DNA of 40,987 bases from Rectinema subterraneum (GTDB lineage Bacteria > Spirochaetota > Spirochaetia > Treponematales > Rectinemataceae): assembly GCA_009768935.1 (NCBI GenBank), contig WESA01000022.1:1-40987 (forward strand), given 5' to 3'. A program made the translations under genes and the position numbers. A model generated the notes under the pieces. It ran no database searches. It was not told where the DNA came from and saw nothing but the letters and a program-made list of their open reading frames with translations. Shown here in pieces: positions 34,901 to 40,987 of this stretch; position 1 is the first letter of the stretch, and each line of letters opens with the position of its first letter.

Positions 34901-37900
34901 TTTTCAGGCGCAACAATCGCTGCACTCAAAACCTGCACATCTTTAATGCCGTCATTGTTCGGACTGAAGGCCTTGTCGCTCACTGTCAGACGTACCGCTT
35001 TCTTCTCAGTCTCGATTTCGAAAGCGGGGCTGATATAGGAAAATGCATTACCTGCCGCATCTTTCGATTCAAGCTTGTAGCGATATTTGCCATCCGCAGC
35101 CACATTCCCTGCATTGTCCCGGCCATCCCACTCAAAGGGCTGCACCGCGCCATCCCAGGTCCAGGAACGCACCACCTTGCCATCCACATCGAGAATGCTG
35201 CCTTGCCACACGTCTCCCGGCACCGAGGACTGCTGAATCGGCAAGGTATCGTTCACTCCATCCCCATTCGGCGAGAAAATCGCGCTTGCAATCTTTACTT
35301 CAGCCTGCGGCGCTATGCGGTCAACCACGAGCGGGCCCAAGCTTGCTTCTGTAGCATCGCCATTCGGGTAGTCCGCATGGAAAAATGCAGTATAGCTTCC
35401 GTCTGGCACAGGAAGGCGTGTAAGGCTTGTGCCATCCCATGTGATTGATTGGGGCACATTTCCTGCACCCTTCCATTCCATCACAGTTTCTTGCCCTTTA
35501 AGGATAGCAAGACGCCAATTCTGGACACTCTCTGGCGAAGTCACACTGATCGCAAGCGCCATTGCATCCTGTATTCCATCTCCGTTCGGGCTTATCGCCA
35601 TGTAGTTTGCAGAAAGCGAAGATTGTTTGGCAGCTGTATCGATACCAATCTGGATAGGCTCCGAAGCAAAACTGTTGCCTGCTGCGTCGACGCAGAAAAG
35701 GCGATAGGAATAGAGTCCATCCGGCAGGAGCGCGCCATCAGCAGTACGCCCATCCCAGAGAATTTCGCCAGGCTCGCTGTTCTTGAATTCCCATTTGCGC
35801 TTGAGCGCACCCTGGGCATCACGAAGTTCTCCTGTCCAGAGATTTTCTTTCGAGCCCAGCTGGGAAATAATTACCTGCGATTGAAGCGCACTGCCTCTCG
35901 GGTTGAAGTATGGGCGGGAACGAGAAACTTGCGCCTTAGGCGCGGTGTTATCGAGTACGAATTCCGGACTCGATACTGTTGTCTTCCAGCCATTGTCGTA
36001 TTCTATTGTCAGTTCAAAGCGATACGCGCCTTCCGGAAGCTGGCCGCGGTCTGTCTTGCCATCAAATTGCCATGTCGCAGGAGGCGGGTTCGATCCATCA
36101 CCGCTCAGAAGCGTCGATATTGCAGCATTCTTCTCTGCTATCTGTGCGGCAGAAGAGCTAGCGACATCCAGCTTCCAAGCGCGAAGCCCTTCGATACTTT
36201 CGAGCGTGATGCCCACTTTAAGCACATCAGCGACACCATCGTCATTTGGACTGAATGCATCCCTGCTGAGCGCAAATGATGCGCGCGGGGTTCGCGTATC
36301 GACTACGATGGGACCATATTCGGTGCTGAACGCATTTTCTGCGATATCCTTGCTTTCCAGATGGAGGAAATACCGACCATCATCGACACGACGCCCTGTT
36401 GTATCAAGACCGTTCCATACAAAGCGATTTGCAAGTCCATCGCGATATTCCTGAGAGTACACGACTTCGCCTTGTTCATTCCGGATGCTCAGATTCCACA
36501 AATCTTCTTTGCTGCTGGCAAATTTGAATGCCAGCGCATCTCTGCTTCCATCTCCATCCGGGCTGAATATAGCCCGCACATCGTCGAGTACAATCTGAGC
36601 CGAGGGCGGTGTCGCATCGAGTATAAATGGATCCGAGTACACTACGGGCGAATATCCGTTCCGATATTTCATCTCGATCCCGGCTTTGTATTGTCCATCT
36701 GCAAATGGCTTTCCTGATGGATCCAAACCATTGAACGCGAACGAAGTTAGAGGCGGATTGGAGCTGTCGCCCGATGAGGACCATAGGGTTTTGCCGCTTT
36801 GATCCTGAATAAATTCTTTCCAGGAAACAAGATTCTTCAGAGATTCCAGGCTGAAAGAGACATCGATTGTGCCGGCCTTTCCTTCTTTTATCGGGCTGAA
36901 GGCCTTTCTGTCCGCTGCAACGCGAACAGCCGGCCGACTTGTATCGACTACAATCCAATCGGATTTGTCAGGCGCAACCCCGATTGTCTTCGATCCCACA
37001 TTCCCTGCCGGATCTGCAGCGGAAAGCCTGAAACGATAATAGCCGTCCGGTACCCTCTTTCCGGCATCGTCTGTACCATCCCATACAAAATCACGCGGTG
37101 CCGACCGCTCACGGATTTCTTTTGTGCGCACCGCTTTGTCATTTGCATCGAGAATTTCGTATTTCCAATTGTTCTCGATGGATCCCTGTGTGCGGAACGA
37201 AATGGTATCCTTGCTGTTGTCGCCATCCGGGCTGAATATGAGCTGGTCGGTGCCCTGATACAGCTGTTCGTCTCCCAAAACCCACGCATTTACCGATGGA
37301 GGTGTTCTGTCCACCACTACATTCATGCATGAGTCATAATCCATATTGGTGTTCCCAAGATCGTCCCACGCATGGAAACTGACAATATAGGTACCTTCAG
37401 GAACAAGATTGCCCTGATCATCTTTTCCGTCCCATCGCAGCGCATCTGGAATGAACGCATTATGGCGCGAGAAGCCAAAGCCTTCTTTCAAATCCGCGAA
37501 TGATTTGATGGTCTCCGGGGGGCTTGCTTGTTCAGTTATGGTCCGGACTACCTTGCCAGACGAGCGGTCTTCAATCTTGAAAACCCACCCGGCTACGGTT
37601 CGTTGATCATCACTAACTGTAATGGGGATTTCGAGCCAGTCCTGTGCACCATCAGCATTCGGAGAAATATAAGCGGCCGGCAGGCCACTTGTCGAAACTG
37701 GCAATTGCGCTTTCACTTTTGGCGGGCTTTTGTCCGCTTGCCCAAACGAAAGGCGCGTGCCAAGGCTGAATGCATCCAGCGAATCGTACAGCGGCATGAG
37801 CCCGAAAGCAGGTGCAACCGAAGAAACGCCCGCATTATTTGCCGATTTTTTCCCGAGGGGAATCCGGCCCGAAAGCGTCAACGAAGGCCATACGCTTCTG

Positions 37901-38748
37901 CCCGATTTCTGCTGAATATCATACAGGCTGGTGGCCATTGCGAGGCGGAGTGAAACAATATTTCTGAAAGAAAGCGCCAGACTTGTTTCTGCCTCAATAT
38001 CACTGAAAGAAGGCGCACGAAGGTCAACAGATGCGCGCATGCGAAGATCATATTCATTCAGGAGGTCTGCACTGAACCCGATTCCTGGCGTAAACGCTTG
38101 CGGAAACCCTGTTGCAGCAAGGCTTCCAGGAGCGATGCCAACAGGAGGTGTCTGATAATTGAATTCCTTTCCAAGGCCGCTCACGACAAAGCCAAGCCTG
38201 GCATTCTTGAGAAAGCCAACATCTCCCAGTTCCCGGATTACCCCCAGATCAGCCCACACGCCCCAGCCAAAACTGCCATTGTCCCCCATAGCCAGCCATG
38301 CGGAGGCACCAACCGACATGCGGCCAGAAATCTTTTTCGAAAAACCGCCACCGACAGTTACAAAAGTTCCCAGCGGCATACTTGTCATCGCGCCAGGTGC
38401 GCTGAATAAGCGCACAGCGCCGTTCCACACACCATAGGCTTTGGGCAGCGCAAAATCAGCCTGTGCGGCGCTTCCCCACCCTTGCGGGCTCCCGGTACTC
38501 ATATCAGCGATACCAGTATAAGAAAATTCAAGTCCAGGAAGCTCTTCGACAGCTGTCGATGCAGGGTTGAATGCAGAAGCCCATGCTCCGCTGCCCTGTT
38601 CCGTAAGCGACATTCCCCCACCCATGGACCAGGGGCTATATATTCGCCCAAGCAGCGATGCTCCTTTGGGCGGATCGTATGCAGAAACGGTGCTCAAAGC
38701 TGCACAAAGCAGCAATATTGCAATATTCGCTTTTCGGGCTCTGTTCAT
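31987..38748 (-). CDS. Giant secreted protein: barrel-like N-terminus, 16 FlgD/Ig-like repeats, OmpA domain
   Basis: The 2253-residue protein has a signal peptide (IAILLLCAALSTVSA). About 320 residues follow that resemble PorV/UPF0164-type outer-membrane barrels (SPWSMGGGMSL, SAFNPASTA). Sixteen repeats of about 109 residues run from ~361 to ~2100, each starting with a loop like FSPNGDGIKD and containing a W-DG-D--G--V-DG-Y stretch; the D-x-D-G-x3-D loops resemble calcium sites. Repeats 3 and 6 are degenerate. From ~2126 to the end lies an OmpA-like peptidoglycan-binding domain (RIRIEGHGNNVG, STERAEVVRKMLVDNGV, NRRVEFVLI). AAGGGGAAAT precedes the ATG. It probably spans the outer membrane and periplasm; the precise role is unknown. 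Confidence 0.88.
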   Translation of the reverse strand: MNRARKANIAILLLCAALSTVSAYDPPKGASLLGRIYSPWSMGGGMSLTEQGSGAWASAFNPASTAVEELPGLEFSYTGIADMSTGSPQGWGSAAQADFALPKAYGVWNGAVRLFSAPGAMTSMPLGTFVTVGGGFSKKISGRMSVGASAWLAMGDNGSFGWGVWADLGVIRELGDVGFLKNARLGFVVSGLGKEFNYQTPPVGIAPGSLAATGFPQAFTPGIGFSADLLNEYDLRMRASVDLRAPSFSDIEAETSLALSFRNIVSLRLAMATSLYDIQQKSGRSVWPSLTLSGRIPLGKKSANNAGVSSVAPAFGLMPLYDSLDAFSLGTRLSFGQADKSPPKVKAQLPVSTSGLPAAYISPNADGAQDWLEIPITVSDDQRTVAGWVFKIEDRSSGKVVRTITEQASPPETIKSFADLKEGFGFSRHNAFIPDALRWDGKDDQGNLVPEGTYIVSFHAWDDLGNTNMDYDSCMNVVVDRTPPSVNAWVLGDEQLYQGTDQLIFSPDGDNSKDTISFRTQGSIENNWKYEILDANDKAVRTKEIRERSAPRDFVWDGTDDAGKRVPDGYYRFRLSAADPAGNVGSKTIGVAPDKSDWIVVDTSRPAVRVAADRKAFSPIKEGKAGTIDVSFSLESLKNLVSWKEFIQDQSGKTLWSSSGDSSNPPLTSFAFNGLDPSGKPFADGQYKAGIEMKYRNGYSPVVYSDPFILDATPPSAQIVLDDVRAIFSPDGDGSRDALAFKFASSKEDLWNLSIRNEQGEVVYSQEYRDGLANRFVWNGLDTTGRRVDDGRYFLHLESKDIAENAFSTEYGPIVVDTRTPRASFALSRDAFSPNDDGVADVLKVGITLESIEGLRAWKLDVASSSAAQIAEKNAAISTLLSGDGSNPPPATWQFDGKTDRGQLPEGAYRFELTIEYDNGWKTTVSSPEFVLDNTAPKAQVSRSRPYFNPRGSALQSQVIISQLGSKENLWTGELRDAQGALKRKWEFKNSEPGEILWDGRTADGALLPDGLYSYRLFCVDAAGNSFASEPIQIGIDTAAKQSSLSANYMAISPNGDGIQDAMALAISVTSPESVQNWRLAILKGQETVMEWKGAGNVPQSITWDGTSLTRLPVPDGSYTAFFHADYPNGDATEASLGPLVVDRIAPQAEVKIASAIFSPNGDGVNDTLPIQQSSVPGDVWQGSILDVDGKVVRSWTWDGAVQPFEWDGRDNAGNVAADGKYRYKLESKDAAGNAFSYISPAFEIETEKKAVRLTVSDKAFSPNNDGIKDVQVLSAAIVAPEKVKEFVLQIVAQDGPAALSAVRTWKGETPLSRYEWRGETDAQIPAPDGHYAASMRVVYRNGDEAESATGTFLLDRQYPQIDVKVQGSIFSPDGDGRSDTITIAQSSVPGDDWKGTMKDSAGNVVRSWVWQAQASDFVWDGRNTNGSVVSDGFYTYAVESEDAAGNRTMAGPFRIQVETGKRAVQLRLSDKAFSPNGDGIKDELVINVEADARDRIKQYSLIIRGKDGTAVRIWTGSAGLAREYRWNGTNDAGAAVPDGEYSVGIEVLYLNDAFAKDGPIPVTVDRIPPQASVKLSRSIFSPNGDGRADTLEIAQSSVYGDRWNGQIISEVGKIVRTWEWYPMIADIVWDGKDQNGKIVPDGAYYYELRSIDEAGNSFILPRQRIIVDAAQKNVSFRVEPSAFSPNDDGVKDITYINISAPKPETLLSYAVSIFSGTKAVQGQAPARSWKGSTDIKTQYVWDGLTDAGLKVPDGNYSVYLMLEYANGDLFNIGPVPVVVDTVPPKISISADPMLFSPNGDGIKDYVTITQNSDPGDDWTGRIRSASGAVVRSYTWKGQAKTFNWDGTDANGKLVPNGAYSYEVVSVDAAGNSASASIKGLTVDSSKPKVYVTASDTGISPNGDGIRDDVSFSLTVENREGVESWRFSLIDSKGVERSFFGGSGSDVPTRLVWDGRDLQGQVIEDTYTGKLVVRYLKGDVAEASSAKIIVKIAPPKVDVTVKPEYFSPDGDGVDDTLTFGIATEKNAGITEWKLEILETAVVESASMQEAKPTRSFKIWTGKGNPPAQITWNGKSDKGELVESATDYPFEFTCWDALGNQTKVKGIIAVDVLVIRDGDRLKIKVPSIVFRANHADFIGLDAETVARNQRVVARIAQILNKFPDYRIRIEGHGNNVGKMLGYSASRIQQEEINELIPLSTERAEVVRKMLVDNGVDSRRLTVNGLGSSEPVVPFTDVENRWKNRRVEFVLIKNQ
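32580..37690 (-). repeat. Tandem coding repeats (16 units, ~330 bp each)
   Basis: Sixteen units are recognised by SP[ND]xDG loops in the giant protein. Odd units tend to open AFSPN and even ones IFSP[ND]GDG. From unit 7 on, even units share QSSVPGD-W-G and V-RSW-W, and odd units share a WKG...Y-W-G-TD pattern, so the true period is two units (about 650 bp). The central units 8-13 are the most alike. Confidence 0.85.
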
Positions 38749-38902
38749 CTATTTCCCCTTCTTTTCATGGAACCTCTGTTTCAATCTATCACAGCAAGCG
38801 CCATTCTTCAGGGCTCATGCTGCCATACGATATCGATTCCTGCCCAAGGCGCTCTCTCCCATCAGGCTCTTCACACAATCCCTGACCGCTCATTATGCAG
38901 CC

Positions 38903-39877
38903 TTATTGATAAAGAATGAGGCTTGGCCTTGGATCGAGCTGCATAACTTCAGCCGGCGACATCAAAGGCATGTCGAAACCCGCCAAAGGAAAATCCGACT
39001 TGAAAAAGAGCTTGAAACCTTTGACTGGCATGTTCGCGGCATTTGCATTGCGCTGGTAGGTCGCTTTTTTTACTTGCGGAACGCCAAAGCCGTCCGATGT
39101 ATGGATGAGAATAACACGATCCCGATGCGCTTGCACCTCTTGACGGGACTGAATCATCTTGTCCGCAAACTGGTGTACCACGAGCATACGAATGCCAGGA
39201 ATATTGTTTTCCCGAATGTAGGCATCCATGTAATCCTGCGCATCGTTCAGTTCTTTCGCTGTGATAGATCCGATTTCCTTCATCGGAACGAGCGTGCGCC
39301 ATTCCGGATCAATGGCAAGATGGACATTCGGATAGCGCAAAAAGGGCAGAATCCGATCCATCGCCTCGCGTACGCTGTATTTTCCGATCTGATGATCGAC
39401 GAATACCAGCATTCCCTCCGATTGGGCATATTTTATGTAATCGAGAAGCACCTTTTCGTCGAGGTACCCGATTTCGCCGCCAGGCCAACATGTGCCATAA
39501 ATTATATAAAATGCAGGGATGACGCCATCTTTTCCATTCACCTCGTCGTACTGCTGTGCTGTTTCTTTGACCATCTGCGCGATTTTCTCTTTGGGAAAGC
39601 GGCCGAGAATTCCCATTCGATCAGACAAGGGACTGCCATAATAGGCGACAATAGTATTATTCGCGATAAGCGGGACACGATCCCAGAGAAAGCCTCCCCC
39701 TGCCTGATAATTCACCAAGCTCATCGTTTGATCGATGCGCGAGAAGTTTTCTTTTTTATAGAGTGCTGGAAAAAGCCGGTAGGGAACCGGTTCCACAGCC
39801 TCGACCGTGATCGGGAATATGGAAATCAGTACAACAATCACGACAAGTGCCAAAATAATATGCTTTCCACGGTTCAT
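38903..39877 (-). CDS. Secreted TIM-barrel-like protein of unknown function
   Basis: The 324-residue protein has an N-terminal signal or anchor segment (HIILALVVIVVLISIFPITV). Alternating strand/helix pieces follow: NTIVAYYGSPLSDRMGILG, VIPAFYIIYGTCWPGG, GMLVFVDHQIGKYS, NVHLAIDPEW, IRMLVVHQF and RVILIHTSDGFG. The YYGSP...MGILG, AFYII, DHQ, AIDPEW and HQF spacing recalls an uncharacterised family of secreted actinobacterial proteins, from memory. A hydrolase role is possible but not shown. ATG 39877 with AAGGGAT in front is chosen; the 54 residues upstream are unsupported and cross the rpmB terminator. It lies 154 bp ahead of the giant protein gene; that gap shows only the latter's ribosome binding site. 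Confidence 0.75.
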   Translation of the reverse strand: MNRGKHIILALVVIVVLISIFPITVEAVEPVPYRLFPALYKKENFSRIDQTMSLVNYQAGGGFLWDRVPLIANNTIVAYYGSPLSDRMGILGRFPKEKIAQMVKETAQQYDEVNGKDGVIPAFYIIYGTCWPGGEIGYLDEKVLLDYIKYAQSEGMLVFVDHQIGKYSVREAMDRILPFLRYPNVHLAIDPEWRTLVPMKEIGSITAKELNDAQDYMDAYIRENNIPGIRMLVVHQFADKMIQSRQEVQAHRDRVILIHTSDGFGVPQVKKATYQRNANAANMPVKGFKLFFKSDFPLAGFDMPLMSPAEVMQLDPRPSLILYQ

Positions 39878-39965
39878 GGGTATCCCTTTCTGCACGCATT
39901 CATTCTTTATTTTATCGGCATTAAGAGCATGCGGCTGAAGCTCCGTATCCACTGTGCGACAAAAG

Positions 39966-39992
39966 AAAAAGCCGCCCTCAAAGGCGGCCTTC
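39966..39992 (-). terminator. Rho-independent terminator after rpmB
   Basis: On the minus strand GCCGCC (rc of 39983-39988) pairs with GGCGGC (rc of 39971-39976) around TTTGAG, followed by TTTTTCTTTT. It sits about 60 bp past the rpmB stop and before the next gene's start. Confidence 0.85.
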
Positions 39993-40049
39993 TTTTCACA
40001 TACGCATCGATACTGCGCGTCATGCCCGATAGCAGGCATTCAAGGGCAT

Positions 40050-40241
40050 TTACACGTACTTTTCGACTTTTCCGGATTTGAGGCAGCGCGCACATACCTT
40101 TATATGGCGCACTGTGCCATTCTGGAGTGTCCGCACCTCGATAAGGTTCGGGAACCAGGTTCGGCGCGTGCGATTCTTCGCATGCGACACATTATTTCCG
40201 AAAAGCGTTCTCTTACCGCAGATTTCACAAACTCTGGACAT
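40050..40241 (-). CDS. rpmB: 50S ribosomal protein L28
   Basis: A 63-residue basic protein with the L28 start [23 protein letters not shown], then RRTWFPNL and [15 protein letters not shown]. The two CxxC pairs (CEIC and CARC) mark the zinc-binding form of L28. TTTGGAGA precedes ATG 40241; upstream residues in the open frame are not part of the family. The gene is monocistronic, between its own promoter and terminator. Confidence 0.96.
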   Translation of the reverse strand: MSRVCEICGKRTLFGNNVSHAKNRTRRTWFPNLIEVRTLQNGTVRHIKVCARCLKSGKVEKYV

Positions 40242-40270
40242 AGTGGTCTCCAAAAAAGAATAGTCGATGA

Positions 40271-40299
40271 AATATAGCGGAATCCGATAAATGTGTAAA
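40271..40299 (-). promoter_or_regulatory. rpmB promoter
   Basis: On the minus strand TTTACA (40294-40299) and TATATT (40271-40276) are separated by exactly 17 bp, 29 bp before the rpmB ATG. The -35 box is only 13 bp from the terminal repeat of the right-hand insertion element. Confidence 0.7.
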
Positions 40300-40358
40300 G
40301 AGGGCATCATTAGTGCTCTCAACCTTGGGTAAAGAATTGAAGCAAAGAGGGTAGATTT

Positions 40359-40408
40359 GCGCGAATACCTCTATGACCGCCACTGCGGTCAAGGAGGGTA
40401 TTCGTGCA
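40359..40408 (+). promoter_or_regulatory. Hairpin sequestering the transposase ribosome binding site
   Basis: An outer stem pairs 40359-40371 (GCGCGAATACCTC) with 40394-40407 (GAGGGTATTCGTGC; one G-T pair, one bulge). An inner stem pairs GACCGC (40375-40380) with GCGGTC (40385-40390) around CACT. The AAGGAGG site (40391-40397) and the GTG start (40404) lie in the 3' arm, so in a transcript reading in from outside they would be hidden. Confidence 0.7.
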
Positions 40409-40987
40409 CTGGTTTGCCTTTTGTCCCAATCCGAACTGTCCCTACCATCACGAGGCCCCCGCCTCGCCCTGGGCCTATGCGATTGGCTGGTATGCTACCA
40501 AGGCCTTCGGGAAGGTGCGCCGGTTCCGTTGTACGCGCTGCGGAAAAAGCTTTTCCACCCAGACCTTCTCTACGCACTACTATCTCAAGCGCATTGTCTC
40601 GTACCGGGATGTGCTCTATAGGCTGGTAGGCGGGGAGAGCCTACGGGGGATGAGTCGCGCGCTCGGGTGCTCGCTGTCGCTGCTTACGAATCGTATCGAC
40701 CGACTGGCTCGCCAGGGTATTGCACTCCACGCCCGGATGCTGCACGCTCGGCGAGGCAAGGAAGACATCTGTATCGACGGCTTTGTCTCCTTCGACTGCT
40801 CGCAGTACTTCCCGAGCGAAATCCCCATTGCGGTGGGACGGACAAGCGGCTTCGTGCTCGATGTCAGTCACTGCACACGGCGGCGCTCAGGGAGCATGCG
40901 GCAGGACCAAAAGGCGAAGGCACAGGCGCTCTATTCGACGATTCGGCTCGAACGGGGTGGGATCGGCCGGTCATTCAGGGAGGTGCT
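40404..40987 (+). CDS. DDE transposase, N-terminal half (partial)
   Basis: Starts at GTG 40404, six bases after AAGGAGG, and stays open to the window edge (194 codons). Residues ~6-50 form a zinc ribbon: CPNPNC...CTRCGKSF. A helix-turn-helix-like part follows (YRDVLYRLVGGESLRGMSRALGCSLSLLTNRIDRL). The first catalytic Asp is probably in CIDGFVSFD. The end GIGRSFREVL matches residues 1-10 of the C-terminal fragment at the window start. Confidence 0.85.
   Translation, partial: MHWFAFCPNPNCPYHHEAPASPWAYAIGWYATKAFGKVRRFRCTRCGKSFSTQTFSTHYYLKRIVSYRDVLYRLVGGESLRGMSRALGCSLSLLTNRIDRLARQGIALHARMLHARRGKEDICIDGFVSFDCSQYFPSEIPIAVGRTSGFVLDVSHCTRRRSGSMRQDQKAKAQALYSTIRLERGGIGRSFREV

Larger units (their letters stand above)
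40312..40987 (+). mobile_element. Left part of a second insertion sequence, cut by the window edge
   Basis: The element begins with the terminal repeat AGTGCTCTCAACCTTG (40312-40327), then a 76-bp leader with a strong hairpin, then the 5' part of a transposase gene that runs off the window. It has the same orientation as the partial element at 1-611, and from their overlap the full element should be about 1.25 kb. It lies directly upstream of the divergent rpmB promoter. Confidence 0.75.

Noticed and set aside
33232..35448. Long plus-strand frames opposite the giant gene
   Set aside because: They mirror the repeats of the minus-strand protein and arise from its codon bias.
38567..40081. 504-codon open frame on the plus strand
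   Set aside because: It is antisense to the secreted protein gene with a signal peptide and good ribosome binding site, and crosses the rpmB terminator; its composition is unlike a real protein.
1..40987. 40-kb composite transposon bounded by two insertion elements
   Set aside because: The content is mostly housekeeping genes (recG, glyA, cysS, murB, rpmB, his operon) and the flanking elements are divergent.

Overview
The window is about 41 kb of chromosome-like bacterial DNA with moderate GC content and closely packed genes. It most resembles a Spirochaetales (Treponema/Spirochaeta-like) genome. The reasons are a giant envelope protein with FlgD-type Ig repeats and an OmpA domain, an efp-epmA pair, a remnant of a DUF4143-type ATPase gene, and the general style of the proteins. 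This assignment is inference, because the window holds no rRNA or other decisive marker.

Both edges lie inside transposase genes of the same family and the same orientation. Bases 1-573 encode the C-terminal half of one copy, and 40404-40987 encode the N-terminal half of another. The two halves overlap at the same protein position, but with about 72% nucleotide identity, so they are related and not identical elements. Inside these edges the left block (610-5163) holds an SpoU-type RNA methyltransferase, rsmI, an AI-2E family permease, a PHP-domain phosphoesterase and a radical SAM protein.

The centrepiece is a compact histidine operon (5254-12207): promoter, short leader peptide with a histidine run, stacked GCCGGC hairpins, hisG (long form), hisC, hisB, hisH, hisF, a HisA-HisI-HisE fusion, and hisD. 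Adjacent genes mostly overlap by 4 nt. The leader looks like a translation-coupled attenuator. The HisI-HisE part of the fusion strongly resembles fungal HIS4, whose next domain, HisD, is encoded here by the next gene. No histidinol-phosphatase is encoded in the operon.

Next come an M32 carboxypeptidase, recG, a small basic protein of unknown function, a methyltransferase, EF-P (efp) and its lysyl-ligase epmA. A rearranged patch follows (19598-20797): paired GATACA/TGTATC palindromes, the 3' remnant of an ATPase gene, a Phd/YefM-RelE-like toxin-antitoxin pair, and a second 101-bp copy of the ATPase sequence that has replaced the 3' end of a queG-like gene. Then come glyA; an ECF sigma, anti-sigma, secreted protein and transglutaminase-like operon whose last member lacks the usual catalytic cysteine; cysS; murB; and an 828-residue antiporter-USP-EIIA fusion.

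The right part is a 2253-residue secreted or outer-membrane protein (31987-38748, minus strand) with an N-terminal barrel-like region, 16 FlgD/Ig-like calcium-loop repeats arranged in alternating pairs, and a C-terminal OmpA domain. It is preceded on the same strand by a secreted TIM-barrel-like protein and rpmB, whose promoter abuts the right-hand insertion element. No tRNA, rRNA or CRISPR array was recognised.
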